Assembly (NCBI GenBank): GCA_023387335.1
Contig: JAEWIF010000026.1
Coordinates: 1-64,000, forward strand
From: Pseudomonadota bacterium
GTDB lineage: Bacteria > Pseudomonadota > Gammaproteobacteria > Burkholderiales > Burkholderiaceae_C
DNA: 64,000 nucleotides
Direction: 5' to 3'
The notes beneath the pieces were generated by a model, which made no database searches, was not told the origin of the DNA, and saw nothing but the letters and a program-made list of their open reading frames with translations. Made by a program: the position numbers and the translations under genes. Of the stretch, positions 36,200-44,315 are shown in pieces (position 1 is the first letter of the stretch; every line of letters begins with the position of its first letter).

Positions 36200-36739
36200 A
36201 TGATCTTCACGCCCACCGAACTGGACGGCGCGGTCGTCATCGACCTGGAGCGCCGCGAGGATGCGCGCGGCTGGTTCGCCCGCACCTACTGCGCCCGCGA
36301 ATTCGAGGCCCATGGCCTGCCCACCCACATGGTGCAGACCAACATGTCGCTCACCCGGAAGAAGGGCACGCTGCGCGGCATGCACTACCAGCACGCCCCG
36401 CACGGCGAGGACAAGCTGGTGCGCTGCGTGGGCGGCGCGATCTGGGACTGCATCGTCGACCTGCGGCCGAAGTCGCCCACCTACTGCCGGTGGATCGGCG
36501 TCGAGCTGTCCGAGGCCAACGGCCGGGCGCTGCTGGTGCCCAAGGGCTTCGCCCACGGCTTCGTCACGCTCAGCGACGACGCGGCCGTCACCTACCAGGT
36601 GTCGGAGTTCTACACGCCGGCGTCGGAAGGCGGGGCGCGCTGGGACGACCCCGCGTTCGGCATCGAGTGGCCGGTGCCCGTGCTCGACATGTCCGACAAG
36701 GACCGCCACTGGCCGGCCCATGTGAAGGAGGCGCAATGA
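36200..36739 (+). CDS. rfbC: dTDP-4-dehydrorhamnose 3,5-epimerase-like protein
   Basis: A 179-residue cupin epimerase. Family marks are EDARGWFARTYCAREFEAHG, RGMHYQHAPHGEDKLVRC, VDLRPKSPTYCRW, VPKGFAHGFVTLSDDA and VTYQVSEFYTP. The active-site His is in RGMHYQ. In this operon the substrate is probably a CDP- or dTDP-linked 4-keto sugar rather than rhamnose, since the other rml genes are absent. It starts 10 bp after rfbF and overlaps the next gene by 4 bp. Confidence 0.9.
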   Translation: MIFTPTELDGAVVIDLERREDARGWFARTYCAREFEAHGLPTHMVQTNMSLTRKKGTLRGMHYQHAPHGEDKLVRCVGGAIWDCIVDLRPKSPTYCRWIGVELSEANGRALLVPKGFAHGFVTLSDDAAVTYQVSEFYTPASEGGARWDDPAFGIEWPVPVLDMSDKDRHWPAHVKEAQ

Positions 36740-38073
36740 TCCTGGTCGACACCGCCCTGCAGAAACGCGCCGCCGAAGGGCGCCCGGTGCGCATCGGCCT
36801 GGTGGGCGCGGGCTTCATGGCGCGCGGCGTGGCGCTGCAGATCGCGCTGTCGGTGCCCGGCATGCGCGTGGCGGCCATCGCCAACCGCACGCTGGAGACC
36901 GCGCGCCGCGCCTATCGCGAGGCCGGGCTCACGGAGATGCGCACGGTCGAGAGCGTGGCCCAGCTGGAGCAGGCGATCGAAGCGGGCGTGCCCGCCGTCA
37001 CCGACGACGCGCTGCTGCTGTGCCGCGCGGGCGGCATCGATGCCATCGTGGAAGTGACGGGCACCATCGAGCACGCGGCGCACGTGGCGCTGGAGGCGAT
37101 CCAGCACGGCAAGCACGTGGTGCTGATGAACGCGGAGGTGGACGGCACGGTCGGCCCCATCCTCAAGACCTACGCCGATCGCGCCGGCGTGGTGATCACC
37201 AGCGCCGACGGCGACCAGCCCGGCGTGATGATGAACCTCTACCGCTTCGTGCGAGGCATCGGCGTCAAGCCGGTGCTGTGCGGCAACATCAAGGGCCTGC
37301 ACGACCCCTATCGCAACCCGACCACGCAGGAGGGCTTCGCGAAGCAGTGGGGGCAGAACCCGGCCATGGTGACCTCGTTCGCCGACGGCACCAAGATCTC
37401 GTTCGAGAACGCCATCGTCGCCAACGGAACGGGCATGGGCGTCGGCAAGCGCGGCATGTTCGGCCCGACGGTCGCGGCGGGAACGCCGATACAGCAGGTG
37501 GCCGAGCTGTACCCGCTGGAGGCGCTGCTGGACGGCCCCGGCATCGTCGACTACGTCGTGGGCGCCATGCCCGGCCCCGGCGTGTACGTGCTGGGCACGC
37601 ACGACCATCCGCAGCAGAAGCACTACCTCAACCTCTACAAGCTGGGCGCGGGGCCGCTGTACTGCTTCTACACGCCCTACCACCTGTGCCATTTCGAGGT
37701 GCCCAACACGGTGGCGCGCGCGGTGCTGTTCCGCGATGCCGCGCTGGCGCCGCTGGGCGCGCCCCTCGTCGAGGTGGTCGCCACGGCCAAGAAGGACCTG
37801 CGCGCCGGCGAGACCATCGACGGCCTCGGAGGCTACATGACGTACGGGCTGGCCGAGAACTCGGCCACGGCGCGCGCCGAGGACCTGCTGCCCATCGGCC
37901 TGGCCGAGGGCTGCCGCCTCAAGCGCGACCGGCCCAAGGACGCCGTGCTCACCTTCGCCGACGTCGAACTGCCGCCCGGCCGCCTGTGCGACCGCCTCTG
38001 GCGCGAACAGGTCGAACGCTTCGGCATGAACTCGAAGGATCCGCAACCGCAAACGCAAAGGGAGATCGCATGA
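36736..38073 (+). CDS. NAD(P)-dependent oxidoreductase with SAF domain (homoserine dehydrogenase-like)
   Basis: A 445-residue protein with an N-terminal Rossmann fold (VRIGLVGAGFMARGVALQIA), the DAIVEVTGTIEHAAHVAL block and HGKHVVLMNAEVDGTVGP of homoserine-dehydrogenase-like DRL enzymes. A C-terminal SAF-type segment (VEVVATAKKDLRAGETIDGLGG) follows. In cell-envelope loci such proteins sit beside sugar-nucleotide genes, but their reaction is not established. It is sandwiched between rfbC and an epimerase with ATGA overlaps on both sides, so it likely acts on the same sugar. Confidence 0.82.
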   Translation: MILVDTALQKRAAEGRPVRIGLVGAGFMARGVALQIALSVPGMRVAAIANRTLETARRAYREAGLTEMRTVESVAQLEQAIEAGVPAVTDDALLLCRAGGIDAIVEVTGTIEHAAHVALEAIQHGKHVVLMNAEVDGTVGPILKTYADRAGVVITSADGDQPGVMMNLYRFVRGIGVKPVLCGNIKGLHDPYRNPTTQEGFAKQWGQNPAMVTSFADGTKISFENAIVANGTGMGVGKRGMFGPTVAAGTPIQQVAELYPLEALLDGPGIVDYVVGAMPGPGVYVLGTHDHPQQKHYLNLYKLGAGPLYCFYTPYHLCHFEVPNTVARAVLFRDAALAPLGAPLVEVVATAKKDLRAGETIDGLGGYMTYGLAENSATARAEDLLPIGLAEGCRLKRDRPKDAVLTFADVELPPGRLCDRLWREQVERFGMNSKDPQPQTQREIA

Positions 38074-39107
38074 AGCTGCTCGTCACGGGCGTGGAGGGTT
38101 ACATCGGCTGCCTGCTGGCGCCTTGGCTGCAGGCGCGCGGCCACGAACTGGTCGGGCTGGACACCGGCTTCTACCGGGACGGCTGGTTGTTCAGCGACCA
38201 GTCGCTGGTGCCGGGATTCCCACGCACCATCAACCGCGACATCCGGCGCATCGAGGCCGCGGACCTGCAGGGCGTGGACGCCGTGGTCCACCTGGCCGAG
38301 CTGTCCAACGATCCCCTCGGCGAGAACGATCCTGACCTCACGCACCAGATCAACCACCGCGCCTCGGTGCGGCTGGCCGAGCTGGCGCGCGAGGCGGGCG
38401 TCAAGCGCTTCGTCTACACGTCGTCGTGCAGCGTGTACGGGGTGGCCGACGGCGCGGAGCCGATGACGGAGACTTCGCCGACCAACCCGCAGACCGCCTA
38501 TGCGGTGTGCAAGACGCTGGTCGAGCGTGACGTGTCGGCGATGGCCGGCCCGAACTTCACGCCCACCTTCCTGCGCAACGCGACGGCGTACGGCGCCTCG
38601 CCGCGCATGCGCTTCGACATCGTGCTGAACAACCTGTGCGGCATCGCGGCGACGACCGGCAAGATCGTGATGACCAGCGATGGCACGCCGTGGCGGCCGC
38701 TGGTGCACGTGCTGGACATCTGCGAGGCGATCGCCTGCGCGCTGGAGGCGCCGCGCGACGCGGTGCACGGCGAGGTGTTCAACGTCGGCCACGACGCGGA
38801 CAACTACCAGGTGCGCGAGATTGCGCAGATCGTGGCCGACGTCTACCCGGGCTGCGAGCTCTCGTTCGGCCCCGCGGGCGGCGACAACCGCAGCTACAAG
38901 GTGAGCTTCGCCAAGATCCACGGGCAGCTGCCGGGCTTCCGCTGCAGCTGGGACGCGCGCAAGGGCGCCGCCCAGCTTCGCAAGGTGTTCGACCGCATCG
39001 GCATGGACGCCGAGCTGTTCCAGGCCCGGCCGTTCACGCGGCTGAAACAGCTGAAGTACCTCACCAGTACCGGCCAGCTCGATCCCAAGCTGTTCTGGAC
39101 CTGCTGA
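38070..39107 (+). CDS. NAD-dependent epimerase/dehydratase (extended SDR)
   Basis: A 345-residue extended short-chain dehydrogenase. The NAD motif is Gly-Val-Glu-Gly-Tyr-Ile-Gly, and the catalytic site is TSSCSVYG with Tyr-Ala-Val-Cys-Lys (YAVCK). Later blocks are RNATAYGASPRMRFDIVLNN, RPLVHVLDICEAI and EVFNVGHDADNYQVREIA. The usual reactions are 4-epimerisation or 4,6-dehydration of a nucleotide sugar. It is last in the operon and may replace the missing CDP-glucose 4,6-dehydratase, or work on a product of it. Confidence 0.88.
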   Translation: MKLLVTGVEGYIGCLLAPWLQARGHELVGLDTGFYRDGWLFSDQSLVPGFPRTINRDIRRIEAADLQGVDAVVHLAELSNDPLGENDPDLTHQINHRASVRLAELAREAGVKRFVYTSSCSVYGVADGAEPMTETSPTNPQTAYAVCKTLVERDVSAMAGPNFTPTFLRNATAYGASPRMRFDIVLNNLCGIAATTGKIVMTSDGTPWRPLVHVLDICEAIACALEAPRDAVHGEVFNVGHDADNYQVREIAQIVADVYPGCELSFGPAGGDNRSYKVSFAKIHGQLPGFRCSWDARKGAAQLRKVFDRIGMDAELFQARPFTRLKQLKYLTSTGQLDPKLFWTC

Positions 39108-39229
39108 GCGAGGACCGACGCGTCCGGCGCCGAGCTGGGTGCGAGCGCTCCTACGTGGTCTGCGGCGCGTAGCCGACGGCAAGCCGCCGCCGGCTGGCCA
39201 GACTGCGTGCATAGAGGAGGCAGCACCCC

Positions 39230-39910
39230 ATGCCCATCGCATCGCATGCGGAACGCGAAGTCCGCATCCCCACCGACGACGACCACCTGCTCGGCGACCT
39301 GGTCCGGCCGGACGGCACCAGCGCCCTGGTCCTGTTCGCGCACGGCAGCGGCAGCGGCCGGCACAGCGCGCGCAACCGGCGCGTGGCCGCGCGGCTGCAC
39401 CAGAGCGGCATCGGCACGCTGCTGTTCGACCTGCTCACCGGGTCGGAGCAGGAGGTGGACCTGCACACGCGCCAGCACCGCTTCGACATCGCGCTGCTCA
39501 CGCGGCGCCTGCAGCAGGCCACCGACTGGGCGGTAAGCCACTCGGGCACGCCGCATCCGGTCATCGGCTATTTCGGCGCCAGCACCGGCAGCGCCGCGGC
39601 CCTGGTGGCGGCGGCGCGCCTGGGCGACCGCATCGGCGCGGTGGTCTCGCGCGGCGGGCGGCCCGACCTGGCCGGCGCCGCCGCGCTGGAAGCGGTGACG
39701 GCGCCCACGCTGCTGATCGTGGGCGAGGCGGACCACGAGGTGGTGGACCTCAATTCGGCCGCGCTGGACCGCATGAAATGCCACCGCAGCCTGGCGGTGG
39801 TGCCGCATGCCACCCACCTGTTCGAGGAGCCGGGCACGCTGGAGATCGCGGCCGACCATGCCGCGGCCTGGTTCAGCCGCCACCTGGCCTGGGCGGAGCA
39901 GCACGCATGA
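39230..39910 (+). CDS. Dienelactone hydrolase-like alpha/beta-hydrolase
   Basis: A 226-residue cytoplasmic hydrolase. The oxyanion segment is FAHGSGSGRHSARN, and the nucleophile elbow GYFGASTGSAAAL has Ser as the nucleophile. The catalytic Asp (GEADHEVVDLN) and His (PHATHLFEEPG) come in order. A strong GAGGAGG lies at ~39213. Its stop overlaps the phosphoribosyltransferase start (ATGA). The hydrolase/PRTase pair is common near stress genes, but its substrate is unknown. The 39108-39229 gap shows no gene. Confidence 0.88.
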   Translation: MPIASHAEREVRIPTDDDHLLGDLVRPDGTSALVLFAHGSGSGRHSARNRRVAARLHQSGIGTLLFDLLTGSEQEVDLHTRQHRFDIALLTRRLQQATDWAVSHSGTPHPVIGYFGASTGSAAALVAAARLGDRIGAVVSRGGRPDLAGAAALEAVTAPTLLIVGEADHEVVDLNSAALDRMKCHRSLAVVPHATHLFEEPGTLEIAADHAAAWFSRHLAWAEQHA

Positions 39911-40566
39911 GCTGGGAAGACCTGCCGTACAGGGACCGCTCGCACGCCGGCCGCGCGCTGGCCGCGCAGCTGTCCGACCTGCGAGACGCGCCTGGCCTGC
40001 TGGTGCTGGGCCTGCCGCGTGGCGGCGTGCCGGTCGCGCACGAGGTCGCGAACGCGCTGAATGCGCCGCTGGATGTGTTCATCGTGCGCAAGCTCGGTTA
40101 TCCCGGCCATCCCGAATTCGCCATGGGCGCGATCGCTTCCGGCGGCGTGCGGGTGATGAAGGTGCTGCCCGGCATGCGGCCGTCGGACCAGGCGATCGAG
40201 GAGATCGCGGCCGACGAGATGGAAGAGCTGCAACGGCGCGAAGTGCTGTACCGCGGCCGCCGGCCGCCGCCGGCGCTGCGCGGCCGCAGCATCGTCGTGG
40301 TCGACGACGGCCTGGCCACCGGCGCCACCATGGAAGCGGCCGTGCAGGCGCTGCGCCGGCACGAACCCCGGCAGATCTGCGTCGCGGTGCCGGTGGGCGC
40401 GCGCGACAGCTGCGAGACGCTGGCCACCCTGGCCGACAAGGTGGTGTGCCCCGCGCAGCCCGAGCCCTTCCGCGCCGTCAGCCTCTGGTACCGCGACTTC
40501 CCGCAGACCTCCGACGAGGAGGTGCGGCAGCTGCTCGCGGAGCACGAAGGGGTAGGGGCGCACTGA
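39907..40566 (+). CDS. Phosphoribosyltransferase-domain protein
   Basis: A 219-residue type I PRTase-fold protein. LVLGLPRGGVPVAHEVANAL is the N-terminal marker. The PRPP loop is IVVVDDGLATGATMEAAVQAL, followed by VAVPVGARDSCETLATLADKVVCPA. This subgroup usually carries the PRTase fold without an assigned base substrate. Overlap with the hydrolase gene suggests a joint function. Confidence 0.9.
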   Translation: MSWEDLPYRDRSHAGRALAAQLSDLRDAPGLLVLGLPRGGVPVAHEVANALNAPLDVFIVRKLGYPGHPEFAMGAIASGGVRVMKVLPGMRPSDQAIEEIAADEMEELQRREVLYRGRRPPPALRGRSIVVVDDGLATGATMEAAVQALRRHEPRQICVAVPVGARDSCETLATLADKVVCPAQPEPFRAVSLWYRDFPQTSDEEVRQLLAEHEGVGAH

Positions 40567-40584
40567 GCGCCGCTAGCGCGACGT

Positions 40585-41367
40585 TCAGCGCCGGCGCCCG
40601 TCGCCGCCGAGGTGCGTGCCGCCGTCCAGCAGCACCAGTTCGCCCGTCACCGTGCGCGCGCCGGCCACCAGCCACACGATCGCCTCGGCCACGTCCTCCG
40701 GCGTGCTGGCGCGCGCCAGCGGCACCGTGGACTCGTAGGTCTGCCGCGCCTTGTCGGCGGCGGCCTCGCCGAGCCCGCGCGCGAACCAGCGCGAAGTGAT
40801 GAAGCCCGGGCACACCGCGTTGACGCGGATCTCCGGCGCCAGCGAGCGCGCCAGGTGCAGCGTCATCGAGTTGATCGCCCCCTTGGACGCGATGTAGGGG
40901 AGGGAGGAGCCGATGCCCAGCACCCCCGCCACCGACGACACGTTGACGATCGAGCCCTGCGCCGCCTTCAGGTGCGGCACGGCGGCGCGCACCATCTGGA
41001 AGGTGCCCACCGCGTTCACGCCCATGATGCGCTGGAACACCTCGGCATCGAGCGCGTCCCATTTCGCCTCGTCGCCGAACACCGAGGTGCCGGCGTTGTT
41101 CACCAGCGCGTCCAGGCGGCCCCAGCGGGCCACGGTCTCGTCGACCAGCCGGCGGCAGTCGGCGTCCTGCGACACGTCGGCCTGCACCACCAGCACGTCG
41201 GCGCCGGCGGCGCGGCAGGCCGCCGCCGTCTCCTGCGCTTCCTGTCCGCTGCGCGAGTAGTTCACCACCACGTCCCAGCCGCGCTGGGCCAGCTGCAGCG
41301 CCGTGGCGGCGCCGACGCCCGTGGCCGAGCCGGTGATGAGGGCGGTTTTCCTGGGACTGTCTGTCAT
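40585..41367 (-). CDS. SDR-family oxidoreductase
   Basis: A 260-residue short-chain dehydrogenase with the motif TGSATGVGAATALQLAQ, DVSQDADCRRLVDE, NNAGTSVFG and the active site SSVAGVLG with Tyr-Ile-Ala-Ser-Lys. The C-terminal LDGGTHLGGDG is typical. It resembles FabG-like enzymes, but nothing in the neighbourhood shows the substrate. It converges on the phosphoribosyltransferase gene (18-bp gap). Confidence 0.92.
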   Translation of the reverse strand: MTDSPRKTALITGSATGVGAATALQLAQRGWDVVVNYSRSGQEAQETAAACRAAGADVLVVQADVSQDADCRRLVDETVARWGRLDALVNNAGTSVFGDEAKWDALDAEVFQRIMGVNAVGTFQMVRAAVPHLKAAQGSIVNVSSVAGVLGIGSSLPYIASKGAINSMTLHLARSLAPEIRVNAVCPGFITSRWFARGLGEAAADKARQTYESTVPLARASTPEDVAEAIVWLVAGARTVTGELVLLDGGTHLGGDGRRR

Positions 41368-41432
41368 GGTCGGGGCTCCCGTTGTCCGGCCGGCGGCGGG
41401 GAAGGGCGCCGGGCATCGCAGAATAGCGCCCC

Positions 41433-41681
41433 ATGGAAGACAACCAACCCCGCCCCGAATTGCCCGACCACCTGTCGATCGACCCGCGCAGCCCGCACTA
41501 CGTCGCCGCCGTCTTCGAGCACGACGTCGGCATCCGCTTCAACGGCAAGGAACGCGCCGACGTCGAGGAGTACTGCGTCAGCGAAGGCTGGATCCGCGTG
41601 CCCGCCGGCAAGACCGTGGACCGCAAGGGCCAGCCGCTGATGATCAAGCTCAAGGGGAAGGTGGAGGCGTTCTACAAGTAG
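41433..41681 (+). CDS. DUF3297-family small protein
   Basis: An 82-residue cytoplasmic protein matching the DUF3297 pattern nearly end to end: LPDHLSIDPRSPHYVAAVFE, GIRFNGKERADVEEYCVSEG, WIRVPAGKTVDRKGQPL and a Lys-rich end. Function is unknown but the family is strongly conserved in Proteobacteria. It is monocistronic by spacing. Confidence 0.92.
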   Translation: MEDNQPRPELPDHLSIDPRSPHYVAAVFEHDVGIRFNGKERADVEEYCVSEGWIRVPAGKTVDRKGQPLMIKLKGKVEAFYK

Positions 41682-41771
41682 CGCTCGTCCACGTCGCGCA
41701 GCCGCCGGTCCTGTGGGAATGGGCTGCGCGTCCGCACAATCGTCGGCCATCGTCGCTTGCGGGAGAGCTCC

Positions 41772-42527
41772 ATGGCGGAATCGAACATCGAGTGGACCGA
41801 GCACACCTGGAACCCGGTCACGGGTTGCACCAAGCTGAGCCCCGGCTGCAAGCACTGCTATGCCGAGGCGATGTCCCGGCGGTTGCAGGCCATGGGCGCG
41901 CCGGGCTATGAGTCCGGCTTCGAGGTCACGCTTCATCCCGACCGGCTCGACCAGCCCCGGCGACGCAAGCGTCCGACGACCTACTTCGTCAACTCCATGA
42001 GCGACCTCTTCCACGAGGAAGTGGAAGACGAATACATCGACCGCGTGCTGGCCGTGTGCCGGGAGACGCCGCGGCACACCTACCAGGTGCTGACCAAGCG
42101 CGCCGGGCGGCTCGCCTCGTACTTCGCTTCGCGTCCGGTGCCGAAGAACGTCTGGCTGGGCGTCTCGGTGGAAGACCGCAAGTACGGCGTGCCGCGGATC
42201 GCGGCACTGCGCAAGGTCCGATCGGCGGTCCGGTTCCTCTCGGTCGAGCCTCTGCTCGAAGACCTGGGGACACTCGACCTCTCAGGCATCCACTGGGTCA
42301 TCGTCGGCGGCGAGAGCGGCCCGGGTGCACGGGCCATGGAACTCGTCTGGGCCCAGGCCGTCCTGGATCAATGCCGAGCCGCGGGTGTTCGGGCGTTCAT
42401 GAAGCAGCTGGGTGCCAGGCCGATGGATGCGGCGGGGGAGCGGCACTCGATCACCGATCGGAAGGGCGCGCTGATGGCCGAGTGGCCCAGCGCCCTTCGC
42501 ATCCGCCAGATGCCGCTGGCGGCCTGA
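41772..42527 (+). CDS. DUF5131 (phage Gp37/Gp68-type) three-Cys-motif protein
   Basis: A 251-residue protein. ATG 41772 is chosen because GGGAGAG precedes it; an upstream TTG would add five residues. It opens with SNIEWTEHTWNPVTGCTKLS, followed by the three-cysteine motif Cys-X6-Cys-X2-Cys (GCTKLSPGCKHCYAEAMSRR). WNP-GC-K-S-GC--CYA is the family hallmark and resembles an iron-sulfur or radical-SAM-like site. Other blocks are YFVNSMSDLFHEEV, QVLTKRAGRLASYF, WLGVSVEDRKYGV and IVGGESGPGARAM. The family is found in phages and in cellular genomes, usually beside TcmP; its biochemistry is not established. Confidence 0.88.
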   Translation: MAESNIEWTEHTWNPVTGCTKLSPGCKHCYAEAMSRRLQAMGAPGYESGFEVTLHPDRLDQPRRRKRPTTYFVNSMSDLFHEEVEDEYIDRVLAVCRETPRHTYQVLTKRAGRLASYFASRPVPKNVWLGVSVEDRKYGVPRIAALRKVRSAVRFLSVEPLLEDLGTLDLSGIHWVIVGGESGPGARAMELVWAQAVLDQCRAAGVRAFMKQLGARPMDAAGERHSITDRKGALMAEWPSALRIRQMPLAA

Positions 42528-42536
42528 GGCGATCTT

Positions 42537-43384
42537 TCAGGAGAAGAGGTCGGGCGTGGGGTCCCTGGCCACGTCGCTCCACAGCCGCGTCGGCAGGTCG
42601 TGGCGGGCGAAGAACACCAGGCGGTAGATCTCGTGCCCCCGGAGGTTGCTCACCAGGATCATCTGGGTACTGAACTCGAAGCCGAGTCCCTTGACCAGCT
42701 CGATCCAGTAGTTGAGGAACGCCACCGGCAGGCTGGCCTTGCTCACGCCTTGCAGCGCCTCGCGCCATCCCGGAGCCACCTGGTCGAACCTGGCGCGTTC
42801 CGGATCGAGTTCGGCATCGACATTGCGCAGCAGGTCCATCGTGGAGAAATGGACGCGAAATCGATCCTTGGCAGTTCGGCGAGCGCGCGGATCATGTCGA
42901 AGGACAGCAGCGAGAGGTTGTACGGGTCCAGGTAGGCCAGGCACAAGGCGCTTTTCGGAACCGACCCGACCATCGAGCGCACGGTGTCGTCCGCCCGCCC
43001 TTCGAACGCCTGCACGGGCGCGCCGAGAGAATCAAGGCGCGAGCGACAGGCCCCCAATCGATCGGGATCGATATCGCCGATCAGCATCCGCGTGTAGGGT
43101 GCATCGCAGCTCTGCGATTGCCGCCAGGCGACCACCGATCCGCCGTCGCGGGTGTCGGATTCGCCGCTGACCAGGATCCTGCCGGGGCCGCAGAACGGAT
43201 CGATGAACACCCGCTGCGGCCATCGGTTCATGGCGGCGTAGGCCGCGCCGATGTACTTGGCCAGCAGGGTGTGCTTGACGGCCGGCACCCAGGGGCCGAC
43301 GCCCCTGCCATGCGGTCCGCGCTCGACCAGCAGGTCGGGCCGCGGATCCTGGTGTGCTTCCAGCCGGAACGGTTGCTTCTTCAT
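42537..43384 (-). pseudogene. tcmP-like (three-Cys-motif partner) gene, interrupted by a frameshift
   Basis: Two overlapping frames together encode one TcmP protein. The first runs from ATG 43384 (preceded by AGGAGGAA) through VFIDPFCGPGRILVSGE, MLIGDIDPDRL and LAYLDPYNLSLLSFDMI, to LPRIDF at ~42857. The second continues as VHFSTMDLLRNVDAELD, FLNYWIELVKGLGFEF, and ends at 42537. One extra base near 42857-42866 would join them as a continuous ~282-residue protein. It could be an authentic frameshift mutation, a sequencing error, or translational frameshifting (I see no convincing slippery heptamer). DPFCGPG resembles a methyltransferase motif. It converges with the DUF5131 gene (9-bp gap). Confidence 0.85.
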
Positions 43385-43459
43385 GGCTTCCTCCTCGCGC
43401 GGGCATCTTGGCTCGCGAGGGAGGAAGCGAGAAAGACCGAAGTCCGCCTCGGCGCGGAC

Positions 43460-43882
43460 CTATTTGACCAGCAGCACCGGGATCTCCGCCTCCGCCAGCA
43501 CGCGCGTCGCCACGCTGCCCATCACGGCGCGGCCGAGCACGCCGTAGCCGTGCGTGCCCATGACGATCATGTGCGACCGCGTGCGGGTGGCGGCGGTAAC
43601 GATCTGGGCCGAGACCTCGCCGCTCTTCCACTCGCAGCGCGCGCGGATGCCCTTGCGCTCGAGGAACTTGCGGATCGGCTCGATCACCTTGGCGGCTTCC
43701 TCCTCGTGGTAGCTCGCCACCGCTTCGGCGCCGACCATGGAGCGCACCCGGGGCGGCATCTGCGGCTGCACGTTCAGCACCACCACTTCGCCGTCTTCCC
43801 CGGCCAGGGATTCATGGTTGGCAAGGAAGGCCAGCGCCTTCTTGGTGTACTTGCTGCCGTCGGCGGCGAAGAGGATGCGCAT
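43460..43882 (-). CDS. Universal stress protein (UspA family)
   Basis: A 140-residue single-domain USP. It starts MRILFAADGSKYTKKALAFL; the ATP-binding G-2x-G-9x-G(S/T) motif is visible as MGTHGYGVLGRAVMGSVATRV, so it should bind ATP. AAGGAG lies 8 nt before ATG 43882. It ends with the conserved AEIPVLLVK. The gene appears monocistronic. Confidence 0.93.
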   Translation of the reverse strand: MRILFAADGSKYTKKALAFLANHESLAGEDGEVVVLNVQPQMPPRVRSMVGAEAVASYHEEEAAKVIEPIRKFLERKGIRARCEWKSGEVSAQIVTAATRTRSHMIVMGTHGYGVLGRAVMGSVATRVLAEAEIPVLLVK

Positions 43883-43967
43883 CGATGAGCTCCTTGGTGT
43901 CGTGGGGGGTGCGAAAAATCGCGCGGACGAGCGTAGCACCCGCTGCCCGCGCCGTGGGGCGCGGCGA

Positions 43968-44315
43968 TCACCGCGCGGCCGTGTAGGCCGGGCGCGCGCG
44001 CACCTTGCGCACCACGCCGGCGGGATCGAACAGCACCACCAGTTCCGGCGTGGCACGCTCGTCGCGCGCACCCTTGGCACGCCACACGCGCACCTCGTAG
44101 CCGGTGTCGAAGCGCAGCGCCTCGCCGGGCCCGAGCCGATCGAGCACCTCCTGGCGCGTGGTGCGGCCCGGTGCGAGCCACTGCGAGGCTTCCTGCACGG
44201 ACAGCTGCGGATCGCGAAAGCGCGGCGTGCTCTCCGCGGTCGAGAGCGGGCCGGGGCCCGCGCATCCGCCCAGGGCCGCCGCTGTCGTCCAGAGGAGGAC
44301 GCTAGCGAGGCGCAC
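43968..44315 (-). CDS. Small lipoprotein, BamE/SmpA-like fold
   Basis: A 115-residue protein starting at GTG 44315, preceded by a strong GGAGGA. A signal segment (VRLASVLLWTTAAALGGC) ends in the lipobox LGGC, giving a 96-residue mature lipoprotein. The mature part has a helix-helix-strand pattern (GRTTRQEVLDRLGPGEALRF) followed by YEVRVWRAK and VVLFDPAGVVRKVRARP, recalling outer-membrane BamE-type folds. It overlaps the end of the preceding unknown gene by 14 bp, so the two probably form an operon. Confidence 0.75.
   Translation of the reverse strand: MRLASVLLWTTAAALGGCAGPGPLSTAESTPRFRDPQLSVQEASQWLAPGRTTRQEVLDRLGPGEALRFDTGYEVRVWRAKGARDERATPELVVLFDPAGVVRKVRARPAYTAAR

Noticed and set aside
41757..41771. 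TTG start for the DUF5131 gene
   Set aside because: ATG 41772 has the better spaced ribosome binding site and matches the family N-terminus.
42850..42870. Programmed frameshift site in tcmP
   Set aside because: The sequence near the junction (GATCGATTTCGCG) has no X-XXY-YYZ slippery heptamer or evident downstream pseudoknot, so a mutation or read error is simpler.
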